This document shows, one piece after another, positions 1 through 7,802 of a stretch of 64,000 nucleotides of DNA; the stretch's first letter is position 1; each line of letters starts with the position of its first letter. The stretch is taken from the NCBI RefSeq assembly GCF_000282615.1, contig NZ_AKIY01000214.1, positions 26,930-90,929 on the forward strand. Reading direction: 5' to 3'. The position numbers were made by a program, and so were the translations under genes. The notes under the pieces are model-generated. The model was given only the letters and a program-made list of their open reading frames with translations, was not told the DNA's origin and made no database searches. The stretch is from Bradyrhizobium sp. YR681 (lineage in GTDB: Bacteria; Pseudomonadota; Alphaproteobacteria; Rhizobiales; Xanthobacteraceae).

Positions 1-1
1 G

Positions 2-178
2 CTCTTGCGCCGAGACAGCGTCATCCGCGCCCGCCGCACCATCGCGGCCCTTCGAGCCCGCGGCGATGACGAGCGCCTGCGCGAATTCCTGGCCGCGTGG
101 CTTGGTCACGCCAGCTGGGCCGACAGCGGCAATCTGATCAGGAGCCTCGGGTTGCCACAACAACGGGAGAACCGGTGA
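2..178 (+). CDS. C-terminal fragment of a possible reverse transcriptase (left-truncated by window edge)
   Basis: An open frame enters from the left edge and stops at the TGA at 176-178, which overlaps the ATG of the next gene. The 58 visible residues are basic and helical and contain FLAAWLGHASWADSGNL. A W-x-GHA-x-x-AD/N pattern near the C-terminus, after an arginine-rich helix, is how I remember the tails of phage-borne and diversity-generating-retroelement reverse transcriptases. No catalytic domain (YxDD) is visible because it would lie upstream. The family call is recall plus inference; a basic ORFan is the alternative. Confidence 0.45.
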   Translation, partial: LLRRDSVIRARRTIAALRARGDDERLREFLAAWLGHASWADSGNLIRSLGLPQQRENR

Positions 179-1500
179 TGGCCGATCGGTCGGCAATCGA
201 ATGGACGGATGCCAGTTGGAATCCGATCCGCGCCCGCGTCATGGAGATCCAGAACGACGGCTCCGGTAGAGAGCGCATCGGATGGCACTGCGAGCACGTC
301 AGCGACGGTTGCCGCAACTGTTATGCGGAGGGCTTCAACCGGAGACTTGGCACTGGCCGGGACTTTAAACCGGGGGAGATGTTTCGTGAGGAACACAAAG
401 GCTTCAACAACGGCGAGGTGAAGCTGTTCCTCGATGAGCAGATGTTGACCCAGCCGCTTCGCTGGAAGAAGCCTCGCAAGATCTTCGTTTGCTCAATGAC
501 GGACGCCTTCGCGGACTTCGTCACCGACGAGATGCTCGACAAGATGTTCGCCGTCATGGCGCTGTGCCCGCAGCATACGTTCCAGGTGCTGACGAAGCGC
601 GCGAAGCGGATGCGGGCATATATGGAACGGCTGTTCGGCTCGAAGGTCGCGCCGCGAGGCATTGCCTGTTCGCCGTGGAGCGCGCTGCTAAACCGCGCCG
701 AACGAAGCTGGATGGTGGCTAACCCGAACTACATGACCGACATCCGGCCGTTACTGCTTGCGGGCTTGCAGGGCCGCACGCTTCCTTCCGGGCCCCTCCC
801 GAACGCCTGGCTCGGCATCTCGGCCGAGCGGCAGCAGGAAGCAAATGAGCGGATTCCGGAGCTGCAGAAGACGCCGGCTGCGGTCCGCTTCGTCTCGCTT
901 GAGCCGCTGCTGGGCCCGATCGACCTCGAGGACATCGTTCGCCACGGCGACGGGTGCGAGGACCACCACAGCGCGCTCGAATGCGACGTCGCCATCGAGG
1001 ACGACCAGGAATTCCACGGCGCCGTACTCGACTGGGTCATTGTCGGTGGCGAGAGCGGCAACCGCGCTCGCCCGATGCACCCGGATTGGGTGCGGGGCCT
1101 TCGCGATCAGTGCGACCGAAACGACACGGCGTTTTTCTTCAAGCAGTGGGGCGAATGGGGTATGCCGACCGATGATCTCGGCAACCTCGACTGGCCCTAT
1201 CATCCCGATCACGATCGCACGCACTGGTTTGACCGTCGCAGCTGTGTTCGACCGATCGAGAGCGGATGGTCAGATAAGTACCAATGTGGTGGCGGAGCGT
1301 ATCCGCCGCCGCCATTCGATCTTTTCCAGACGCCCGACTACCTCGACCAGGTCGCGCGCTGTCCGCAGTGCGGCTGCGGTGAAGCCAAGAAGTGTCAGGG
1401 AAACGCCGCTCGCGCGGCAGTCACATGGGTAGGCAAGAAAAAGGCCGGTCGCCTCCTCGACGGAGCCGAGCATAACGCATTCCCGAAGGTGCCGGGATGA
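178..1500 (+). CDS. DUF5131 / phage Gp37-Gp68 family protein
   Basis: 440 residues from the ATG at 178, chosen because it overlaps the upstream stop (ATGATGA pattern) and gives the family-typical start MADRSAIEWTDASWNPI. The Gp37/Gp68 signature is clear: IEWTDASWNP, then CEHVSDGCRNCYAE (Cys-x7-Cys-x2-Cys), KIFVCSMTDAFADFV, QVLTKRAKRM, WLGISAERQ, RFVSLEPLLGPI, WVIVGGESG and FFFKQWGEWG. The Cys triad and (beta/alpha)-like pattern have led others to suggest a radical-SAM-like fold; the function is unknown. The C-terminus carries an extra Cys cluster (CPQCGCGEAKKCQG), which may bind metal. Its stop overlaps the start of the ParB-like gene (ATGA), so translation is probably coupled. Confidence 0.85.
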   Translation: MADRSAIEWTDASWNPIRARVMEIQNDGSGRERIGWHCEHVSDGCRNCYAEGFNRRLGTGRDFKPGEMFREEHKGFNNGEVKLFLDEQMLTQPLRWKKPRKIFVCSMTDAFADFVTDEMLDKMFAVMALCPQHTFQVLTKRAKRMRAYMERLFGSKVAPRGIACSPWSALLNRAERSWMVANPNYMTDIRPLLLAGLQGRTLPSGPLPNAWLGISAERQQEANERIPELQKTPAAVRFVSLEPLLGPIDLEDIVRHGDGCEDHHSALECDVAIEDDQEFHGAVLDWVIVGGESGNRARPMHPDWVRGLRDQCDRNDTAFFFKQWGEWGMPTDDLGNLDWPYHPDHDRTHWFDRRSCVRPIESGWSDKYQCGGGAYPPPPFDLFQTPDYLDQVARCPQCGCGEAKKCQGNAARAAVTWVGKKKAGRLLDGAEHNAFPKVPG

Positions 1501-2732
1501 GCGACCTTCGCCGCATCGATCCAAAACCGTTCCTGCCGCGCATCCCGAAGGGCCCGAAGCCCGACGTCGGCGAGCGTCCGGAACTGCAATGGCTCAAGAT
1601 CGACCGCTTGCGCATCGATCCGCGCTATCAGCGCGAGATCGGCCGACGCGGTGCCGACAACATCGTCGCGATCGTGCCGAAGTTCAAATGGGCCAAGTTC
1701 ACGCCCGTGGTGGTGGCGCCGATCGGCGAGGGCCTGTTCGCCGTCATCGACGGCCAGCATCGCGCCACGGCCGCCGCTGCGTGCGAATTCGAGAGCGTGC
1801 CCTGCGTCATCATCCAGGTCGACCAGGCCGATCAGGCCGATGCCTTCGTCGCCATCAACGCCAACGTCACTGCGATGTCGCCGCTGCAACTGCATGCTGC
1901 GCGCCTGGCTGCCGGCGATAAAATCGCCGACGAACTGACGCAAGCCTGCGAGGCGGCCGGCGTCAGCATCTGCCGCTATCCGGTGCCGGCGAACAAGATG
2001 AAGCCGGGCGAGACGCTGGCGGTCGGCATGCTGCAATCGGCGCTGGCCAAATATGGACGCGACGTCCTGGTCGCCGCGCTGTCCTGCGTCACCAAGACCC
2101 GCAAGGGCAATCCCGGCATGATCCGCAAGGCGATTGTGCAGGCGTTGTGCTCCGTGATCGAGGCTGACCGGGAATGGCTCGGCGATCTGCCGCGACTGAT
2201 TTTCGCCATGCAGACCTTCGACTTCGCCGCGCAGTTCAACCGCGCGTCGGCGGCGGCGATCGAAAGCGGCGAGGGCGTTGCCGCGCTGCTGATCGACGCG
2301 ATCGCCGCCCATCTTGATGGCAAGTTCGAAGCTTCAGTCCCTGCGGAGGCGGCCGAAGAGGTCACGACGCCTCGCAGGGACGGAAAGGCTCCGGTGCGGG
2401 CGGCAAAATCAGCGCCGATCGAGCCTCCGGTGGCCAAGGCTCCCGGCCGTCCATCCGCCACCGGTCCGGTCACGATCGGGCGCGACTTCATCAGCCGCGG
2501 CGGCCGGCGCATCGAGGTCGCTCCGCGCGCTGCGCTGCTCTTCGCCGCCGTGCACAAGGCGATGCCGAATTGCGTCGGTGACGAATGGCTGGTCTCTAAA
2601 CTCTGGACGGTACGTCCGCCGAATGCCGGCGATCTGATCGACCAGATCGTCCGCAATCTCGACCTTGCCAGTCTCGGGCTCGAGATCCGCACCCACCGCG
2701 GCGTCGGCCGCCAACTGGTCGAGGTGGCATGA
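1497..2732 (+). CDS. ParB/Srx-fold N-terminal domain protein with C-terminal winged-helix-like domain
   Basis: 411 residues. Residues ~25-110 resemble the ParB N-terminal domain: a lead-in LKIDRLRIDPRYQREI, then VIDGQHRATAAAA, the DGQHR box in the position of the ParB GxRR/ENxxR CTP/nucleotide loop. The middle part is alpha-helical. After a Pro/Ala-rich linker (~290-325) the last ~85 residues end in IRTHRGVGRQLVEV, resembling the wing of OmpR-type winged helices (RGVGYRL). Phage members of this family are annotated as ParB-like nucleases or regulators rather than partition proteins, and there is no adjacent ParA. It overlaps the methyltransferase gene by 4 nt (ATGA). Confidence 0.7.
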   Translation: MSDLRRIDPKPFLPRIPKGPKPDVGERPELQWLKIDRLRIDPRYQREIGRRGADNIVAIVPKFKWAKFTPVVVAPIGEGLFAVIDGQHRATAAAACEFESVPCVIIQVDQADQADAFVAINANVTAMSPLQLHAARLAAGDKIADELTQACEAAGVSICRYPVPANKMKPGETLAVGMLQSALAKYGRDVLVAALSCVTKTRKGNPGMIRKAIVQALCSVIEADREWLGDLPRLIFAMQTFDFAAQFNRASAAAIESGEGVAALLIDAIAAHLDGKFEASVPAEAAEEVTTPRRDGKAPVRAAKSAPIEPPVAKAPGRPSATGPVTIGRDFISRGGRRIEVAPRAALLFAAVHKAMPNCVGDEWLVSKLWTVRPPNAGDLIDQIVRNLDLASLGLEIRTHRGVGRQLVEVA

Positions 2733-3805
2733 CGCTGCTCGCCGCCTACGATCGCGCATGCCGGTCTCTCGCCGAGGTCAAGGACGCCGGCGAAGTCGTG
2801 CAGATCCACGACCTTTTCGAGCACGTCAAGCTCTATGCCAGACAGATCCAGGACAAGGCGCTGCTCGAAGAAGCCGTCGTTGCGCAGATGCGAGCCGACA
2901 GGCGCCTGGGCGAGATCATCGGTGCGCTCAAGGAAGCCGGCAGGATCTCGGACGGTCGCAAGCCGAAAGACGATGGCTCCGACCGCGTCACCCTGAAGGA
3001 CATCGGCGTCAAGGACTGGAAGCTCTCGTCACGGGCCCAGAAGGCGGCCGCGCTGTCCCCGGACGCATTCAAGCAGATCGAGGAGGCCGCGCGCCAGAAG
3101 GTTCGCGGCGGCGGCGCCATCCTGGTCGATCCGATTCAATCGGCTGCGAAGGAGGCCGAGATCGCCGGCCGCCGCGCCGCGCATGCGGCGCGCGCCGAGA
3201 CCGGCGGCTGTGTCGCGGACCTGGAAGCTCTTGTCGCATCGGGCTTCCGCGCAGGCTTCGTCGGCATGGACCCCCAATGGCATTTCAAGACCCGTTCCGA
3301 TGCAGGCGAGGGGCGGTCCGCCGGAATCCACTACAAGACGGAAGAGATCGAGAAGATCAAGAATATTCCAGTCGGCGCGATAGGCGCGGACGATTCGGCG
3401 ATCGGCATGTGGACGGTCGACTGGTGCCTCGAGGCCGCCTTCGCGCTGATGCGCCATTACGGCTATGAGCCCGTCACCAAGCTCTACACCTGGGCCAAGA
3501 CCAATAACGATGGCAAGTTGCTCGCCCACGATGATTCCAGCTGGCACCTCGGCATGGGGTATTGGACGCGTGCCAACCCGGAGGATTGCTGGCTCGGAAT
3601 CCGCGGCAAACCGAAGCGGCTCTATGCCGACGTCCGTCAGCTGATCGTTGCGCCTTTGATGGAGCACTCTCGCAAGCCCGATGAGTGGCTCGCGCGCTCC
3701 GAGCGCCTGGTCGAGGGCCCCTATATCGAATTGAACGCGCGGCGTCCTCGGAAAGGCTGGTTCAGCTGGGGGGACGAGCTCGAATGGACGGGGGTGGCAG
3801 CATGA
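2729..3805 (+). CDS. MT-A70-like adenine methyltransferase with altered DPQW motif
   Basis: 358 residues. The N-terminal ~150 residues are helical and resemble the phage domain often fused to MT-A70 (ARQIQDKALLEEAVVAQMRADRRLGEI). The C-terminal half follows the MT-A70 pattern: ADLEALVASGFRAGFVGMDPQWHF, WTVDWCLEAAFALMRHYGYEP, LYTWAKTN, then WLGIRGKPKR, VRQLIVAP, EHSRKPDEW and PYIELNARRPRKGWFSWGDE. The family transfers methyl from SAM to N6 of adenine and uses a DPPW tetrad; here residues 181-184 read DPQW (CAA at 3275-3277). Activity is therefore uncertain. A phage epigenetic or anti-restriction role is inferred. It overlaps both neighbours. Confidence 0.8.
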   Translation: MTLLAAYDRACRSLAEVKDAGEVVQIHDLFEHVKLYARQIQDKALLEEAVVAQMRADRRLGEIIGALKEAGRISDGRKPKDDGSDRVTLKDIGVKDWKLSSRAQKAAALSPDAFKQIEEAARQKVRGGGAILVDPIQSAAKEAEIAGRRAAHAARAETGGCVADLEALVASGFRAGFVGMDPQWHFKTRSDAGEGRSAGIHYKTEEIEKIKNIPVGAIGADDSAIGMWTVDWCLEAAFALMRHYGYEPVTKLYTWAKTNNDGKLLAHDDSSWHLGMGYWTRANPEDCWLGIRGKPKRLYADVRQLIVAPLMEHSRKPDEWLARSERLVEGPYIELNARRPRKGWFSWGDELEWTGVAA

Positions 3806-4113
3806 CGTCTCGCTCCAGGGAAGAAAACCGCGACTACATGCGCGACTACATGCGTGGGCATCGGAAGCGCAGCCGCGAGGCCGATCGCGCCCGCAAGCGC
3901 GCCGAGTACAAGTCCGAGGCGCCCGACATCTGGAGCAAGGCCGACTTCGTCGACCGCAGGCCCGCACTCTACGACCCGCTACGTGATGGCCCATTGCATC
4001 ACGCCGACCTCACGGCGTGGTTGATGCGAGACCCGCCGATCGGGCGCCGTGCGATCGACCAGCACCAGGCGCGCACGTCCGTTCGCTCGATATCGCTGGC
4101 CGGAGAGAGGTAA
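3802..4113 (+). CDS. small basic hypothetical protein
   Basis: 103 residues from an ATG overlapping the upstream stop (ATGA). The N-terminus has a repeated element, RDYMRDYMRGHRKRSR, followed by a Lys/Arg-rich helix, which suggests nucleic-acid contact. The C-terminal half contains DPLRDGPLHHADLTAWLMRD. I recognise no family. It belongs to the coupled early operon. Confidence 0.6.
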   Translation: MTSRSREENRDYMRDYMRGHRKRSREADRARKRAEYKSEAPDIWSKADFVDRRPALYDPLRDGPLHHADLTAWLMRDPPIGRRAIDQHQARTSVRSISLAGER

Positions 4114-4117
4114 AGCC

Positions 4118-4201
4118 ATGAGGTTCTACGGCTGGATCTGCGCTCTTCTCGTCATCTTCGCCGCCGGCGTCGGCCTCGCGTATCTGCTCGGAGCCATCTA
4201 G
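4118..4201 (+). CDS. 27-residue single-membrane-segment peptide
   Basis: The short frame starts MRFYGWICALLVIFAAG and continues as one hydrophobic helix to the TAG. The start lies 5 nt after the previous stop and the next start is 3 nt after its own stop, so position fits the tightly packed operon. A Shine-Dalgarno-like GAGAGG precedes it. Such tiny membrane peptides are common in phage early regions; function unknown. Confidence 0.45.
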   Translation: MRFYGWICALLVIFAAGVGLAYLLGAI

Positions 4202-4203
4202 CC

Positions 4204-4320
4204 ATGATCCGGGCTCTTCTCCTCGCTCTCCTCTTCGCGGCAGGCCTGACGAGCCTGATGGCCGGCCATCCGCGATCCGGTTTCAACTGGAGTCATTCAT
4301 GTCAGGGGTGCGCGCGATGA
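4204..4320 (+). CDS. 38-residue peptide with hydrophobic N-terminus
   Basis: Frame begins MIRALLLALLFAAGLTSLMAG, a signal-like or anchoring hydrophobic helix, followed by a short tail with CQGC. The TGA overlaps an 11-codon frame leading into the next gene. Support is positional (packed operon, no gaps) and compositional only. Confidence 0.4.
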   Translation: MIRALLLALLFAAGLTSLMAGHPRSGFNWSHSCQGCAR

Positions 4321-4348
4321 CCGGGCAGCAGCTGGCTGGAGTGCGGCC

Positions 4349-4570
4349 ATGACGCGAAGACTTCCGTTCTTCAACGCGCACAGCATCTCCATCGGAACGT
4401 GCTCCGATCCGTTATGCAGGGCCGTCCATGTTCATCTGCTCGACGAAGACGAGCGCCCGCATGCACAGCTCACGCTGAACTGCGACAAGCTCGAAGACGT
4501 GATCGCCGACCTGCGCTCCGTTCGCGACCGCATTGTCATGGGCGGCGCAAAGAAGGGGCTCGACAATTGA
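4349..4570 (+). CDS. hypothetical protein, 73 aa
   Basis: Starts at an ATG overlapping the preceding small frame. It reads as a compact beta-alpha domain: HSISIGTCSDPLCRAVHVHLLDED, a strand AQLTL, then a helix LEDVIADLRSVRDRIV. Two cysteines in CSDPLC. No family recognised. The stop TGA overlaps the TTG start of the next gene. Confidence 0.6.
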   Translation: MTRRLPFFNAHSISIGTCSDPLCRAVHVHLLDEDERPHAQLTLNCDKLEDVIADLRSVRDRIVMGGAKKGLDN

Positions 4571-4917
4571 TCCGACGCCACCGCCTCGCCAATCGCCGTC
4601 GCCATGAAACCATCGCGATCGAGCACGAAGGCCAGCGCTACAAGGTCGGGCTCGGCAGGGAACTGCTCTGCGACGGCAGCTGCGGCGGGTCGGTGCGCTA
4701 CGGTCCGATCGCAGAAGTCTTTATCACGGCGCAGAAGGTCAACACGCAGGCCGACGTTCTGGCGAAAGATGGCGCCATCCTGATGTCGCTGGCCCTGCAA
4801 TTCGGCTGTCCGCTGGACGTCATTGCCCACGCCATGAAGCGCAACCCCGATGGCTCGCCGGCCTCGCCGCTGGGGCGGGCTGCGGCTTACCTGGTCGAGG
4901 AGAACTCGAATGTCTGA
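4567..4917 (+). CDS. stand-alone TSCPD-domain protein (ribonucleotide reductase C-terminal-like)
   Basis: 116 residues from a TTG overlapping the previous stop (TTGA), preferred over an in-frame ATG far upstream that would bury the neighbouring gene. The pattern HETIAIEHEGQRYKV, GPIAEVFITAQKVNTQADVLAKDGAILMSLALQFGCPLDVIAHAMKRN.DGSPASPLGRA matches the small phage TSCPD family related to the C-terminal domain of NrdJ-type ribonucleotide reductases. In the large enzymes this region accompanies nucleotide reduction, but no reductase is encoded nearby, so the free-standing role is unknown. Sequence pattern: seen; family: recalled. Confidence 0.65.
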   Translation: MIRRHRLANRRRHETIAIEHEGQRYKVGLGRELLCDGSCGGSVRYGPIAEVFITAQKVNTQADVLAKDGAILMSLALQFGCPLDVIAHAMKRNPDGSPASPLGRAAAYLVEENSNV

Positions 4918-5434
4918 CACCGAATGGTATCCGGCCGATTGGGTTGACGAGACATGCCCGCCGGCGAAGAAAGCACCTGCCGAATATATTGTGCCGATCG
5001 AGACTGGCTTCGAGCTCGGATATGTCCGCACCGGCGATGCCGCAGCGGCGAAGTTCGCCGCGCACTACAACACGATCTACAATCAGCCCCTGTCGCTCGG
5101 CGACGTCGTGGATTTCATCAGCTGCGAGCGCCTCGGCGACGTGGATGTGACGCTGCGGCGCGACGGGACCTATGTCCTGCATGGGACGCTTCCGCGCGTT
5201 TACAACGCCCTGATCGTCGACGGCGATATCGATACGCTTTGCGACAGCTTCGAGGAGATGACGCGGCGCATCCAGGGTCGCGGGTGGGACGAACTCGGTA
5301 CACTCCTTCTGACCGACGTCGACGAACGCCGTATGAGCATGAGCTTTGCGAATTGGTCGGACCCCGTGCCGTACCTCTTCGAGATTGTCGACGGCAAACC
5401 CGTGTTCACTCCTGTGCCGGTGGCGAAGCAATGA
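4910..5434 (+). CDS. hypothetical protein, 174 aa
   Basis: ATG at 4910 overlaps the preceding stop by 8 nt. Acidic, soluble, with alternating strands and helices (DVDVTLRRDGTYVLHGTLPRV, DTLCDSFEEMTRRIQGRGWDELG, RRMSMSFANWSDPVPYLFEIV). No membrane segment or known motif. Its stop is followed within 1 nt by the next ATG, so it is in the same operon. Confidence 0.6.
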   Translation: MSDTEWYPADWVDETCPPAKKAPAEYIVPIETGFELGYVRTGDAAAAKFAAHYNTIYNQPLSLGDVVDFISCERLGDVDVTLRRDGTYVLHGTLPRVYNALIVDGDIDTLCDSFEEMTRRIQGRGWDELGTLLLTDVDERRMSMSFANWSDPVPYLFEIVDGKPVFTPVPVAKQ

Positions 5435-5595
5435 CCGACATCGAGCGCCAGATACTCCTCAACCAGATCGCCATCCTCGAGGCGCTGATGCCGCACGGCT
5501 CGGCCGGCCCTGAAGGTACGCGCGAGATCCTGCGCAAGCGCTACCGCGAGAGCGCCGAACTCGTCCGCCAACACTCACCCAACCCGCAACGCTGA
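5431..5595 (+). CDS. small helical protein, 54 aa
   Basis: ATG overlaps the upstream TGA (ATGA). MTDIERQILLNQIAILEAL followed by a second helix EGTREILRKRYRESAELV suggests a short helical hairpin. Function unknown. Confidence 0.55.
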   Translation: MTDIERQILLNQIAILEALMPHGSAGPEGTREILRKRYRESAELVRQHSPNPQR

Positions 5596-5610
5596 AGGGA
5601 ATCCGCCGCC

Positions 5611-7590
5611 ATGGATATCAAGGTCCCGCTGAAGATGCTCAAGTTCGGCCACGAGGACGGCGAGGGCATCAACGCCCGCGTCGCCGGCCGGGAAGACGGC
5701 ATCGCCGCGCTCGCCGCGAACATCTTCGCCAACCGGTCGGACGATAACCCCTCCGGCCTGATCGAGAACCTGATCGTCAAGGACGCAGGCGAGGGCTTCT
5801 ATTCGGTCGCCAACGGCAACCGCCGTCTCGCAGCGCTGCGCATGATCGAGGCCGAAGGCTCGGAGATGCCGGTCCCCTGCACCATGCACCAGGTCGACGA
5901 GACCAAGGCCTTCGAATATTCGCTAACCACGGCGATCACCGCCGAGCAGCTCCACCCGGTCGACCAGTACGAGGCTTTCGCCCGCCTCGAGGAGCACGGC
6001 AAGACGCAGGAGGAGATCGCCCAGCAATACGGCATGGCGGGAAAGCAGGTCCGCCAGGCGCTGGCGCTGGGGCGGCTCAGCCCGAGGATCCGCGACGCCT
6101 GGCGCAAGGGCGATATCAAGGCGGAAGTTGCCCAGGCCTTCACGCTCGCGCTCGACCACGGCACGCAGGACAAGCTGTTTGCCCAGCTCGACAAGGCCCA
6201 TGCCGTCACCGTGCACAACGTCAAGCGCGAGCTCGGCGCCTACGCCACGGACGAAGAGATCACGCAGCTGCTCGATGTCATTGGCGCCGAGGCGTACCAG
6301 TCTGCCGGCGGCATTGTCACCGTCGACCTCTTCGGTAAATCCCACATCATCAGCGACGAGGCGCTGCTGAAGCATCTGGCGCGGCAGCTGCTGATCTCGA
6401 AGTGCGAGGAGCTGACCTCGGCAGGCTGGGGCTGGGCGGAAATCCTGGCCGATCTGCCCTCCGGCGCGCGGCACTGGCCCATCTCGGAGGTCAAGACGAA
6501 GATCTTCGAGGGCGACGAAGAGCAGCGGCTCGAACAGATCCGGGCCCGGTTGACCGCGATCGACGAAGAAGACGAGGCCAGCGATACTATCATCTCCGAA
6601 GAGACCGAGCAGGAGCAGGATCGCCTCGCGAGCGAGGCCGATACGATCGACCAGGCGGTCAAGCTCCGCAGCTACCCCGACAAGAAGCGCAAAACGCTCG
6701 GCTGCATCGTCACGATCGAGGACGGCCGGCTGATCGTGCTCGCCGGCATCAAGCGCCCTGAGGAAGCCAGGGCGCCGCAGTCCCGGAACGACGACGACAT
6801 CGGCCCGGCAGGACCTGCCGCGACGTCCGCACCAGCTGCGAAAGCCGCTCCCGAAGAGCCGGAGATCTCCAATGCGCTGCTGCATCGTCTCTCGGTCCAG
6901 CTCACCCAGGCGGCCTCGACCGCATTGATCCAGGACACGCCCCTGGCGCTCGCGGTCCTGCTCGCCGGCTTCGACACCTACGGCGGCAAGGGCGTCAAGG
7001 TTTCCGTCAGCGGCCTCGGCATGGGCGGCGCGCCCGGCAAGCTGTTCGGGCAGCCCGACGACCTTCCGCGCACGCTGGCCCTCGCCAGCAAGCTCAAGCC
7101 CGCCGAGAAGCTGGACCTCCTGGTCCAGGTCGCCGCCGGCGCGCTCGACTTCCAGAACAAGAGCCTCGACGGCGGCGCCGACCAGCACGATTCCATCGTC
7201 TCGATCTGCAACGCGATCGAGCCCAAGGCCTTGAACGCGGCGCTGCGCGGCGCCTTCGACGCCAAGGACTATTTCGCCGGCGTCAACAAGGCGCTGTGCC
7301 TCAAGGCGATCGAGGAAGCCCTGGGCCCCGACCTTGCCCGCCAGCAGGCCAAGAATCCGAAAGCGGAGATCGCTGCGTTCGCATTCGAGAATGTCCCCAC
7401 CACCGGCTGGCTGCCGCTTCAGCTGCGGGCGAAGGGCTATGACGGGCCGCCGGTGAAGAAGCCGGCCGGCAAGCTGGCAGCGGCGCCGGCGAAGGCGAAG
7501 AAGTTCGCCAAGGCTGCGGCCAAGTCCGCGCCGAAGAAGCCCGCGAAGAAGCCCGCCAAAAAGCCGGCAAAGAAGCGAAAGGCCGCGTGA
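5611..7590 (+). CDS. large ParB/RepB-like protein with lysine-rich tail
   Basis: 659 residues. Residues ~1-110 form a ParB-type N-terminal domain (LIVKDAGEGFYSVANGNRRLAALR: the NGNRR box matches ParB nucleotide-binding motif spacing). Residues ~115-200 carry a ParB-like helix-turn-helix (HPVDQYEAFARLEEHGKTQEEIAQQYGMAGKQVRQALALGRLS). A middle and C-terminal region ending near residue 600 is of the type seen in plasmid/phage RepB-like ParBs. The last ~40 residues are Lys/Ala/Pro repeats (AKKPAKKPAKK), a non-specific DNA-binding tail. No ParA or parS-like repeat is obvious nearby. Start chosen at ATG 5611, preceded by AAGGGAAT. Confidence 0.8.
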   Translation: MDIKVPLKMLKFGHEDGEGINARVAGREDGIAALAANIFANRSDDNPSGLIENLIVKDAGEGFYSVANGNRRLAALRMIEAEGSEMPVPCTMHQVDETKAFEYSLTTAITAEQLHPVDQYEAFARLEEHGKTQEEIAQQYGMAGKQVRQALALGRLSPRIRDAWRKGDIKAEVAQAFTLALDHGTQDKLFAQLDKAHAVTVHNVKRELGAYATDEEITQLLDVIGAEAYQSAGGIVTVDLFGKSHIISDEALLKHLARQLLISKCEELTSAGWGWAEILADLPSGARHWPISEVKTKIFEGDEEQRLEQIRARLTAIDEEDEASDTIISEETEQEQDRLASEADTIDQAVKLRSYPDKKRKTLGCIVTIEDGRLIVLAGIKRPEEARAPQSRNDDDIGPAGPAATSAPAAKAAPEEPEISNALLHRLSVQLTQAASTALIQDTPLALAVLLAGFDTYGGKGVKVSVSGLGMGGAPGKLFGQPDDLPRTLALASKLKPAEKLDLLVQVAAGALDFQNKSLDGGADQHDSIVSICNAIEPKALNAALRGAFDAKDYFAGVNKALCLKAIEEALGPDLARQQAKNPKAEIAAFAFENVPTTGWLPLQLRAKGYDGPPVKKPAGKLAAAPAKAKKFAKAAAKSAPKKPAKKPAKKPAKKRKAA

Positions 7591-7802
7591 TGACCTGCCG
7601 TCACCTGCACAGATCGGCAGAGGCCTATCGCGTCGCGCCCGATGGTGCCGAGGCGCCGGCCATCGTGCTGCTGTGTGGCTGGGCCGAAAGCGCGCCGCCC
7701 CAGCTGGTCGACGTTCCCAGATGGATGCAGCGCGAAGCCCTCGGCGGCCATCTATGGCGCGAGGGCGATTGCGAGAAGTGCCCATGCTTCGAGGCTGCGT
7801 GA
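7590..7802 (+). CDS. hypothetical protein with Cys/His pairs, 70 aa
   Basis: ATG at 7590 overlaps the upstream TGA; an in-frame GTG lies one codon earlier. It has C-x-x-H at the start (MTCRHLH) and EGDCEKCPCFEA at the end, so a small metal site is possible. VLLCGWAESAPPQLVDVP is the core. No family recognised. Confidence 0.55.
   Translation: MTCRHLHRSAEAYRVAPDGAEAPAIVLLCGWAESAPPQLVDVPRWMQREALGGHLWREGDCEKCPCFEAA

Noticed and set aside
5923..7785. 620-codon minus-strand frame opposite the large ParB-like gene
   Set aside because: Arg/Leu-rich mirror of a clear ParB domain protein; no motif and no ribosome site.
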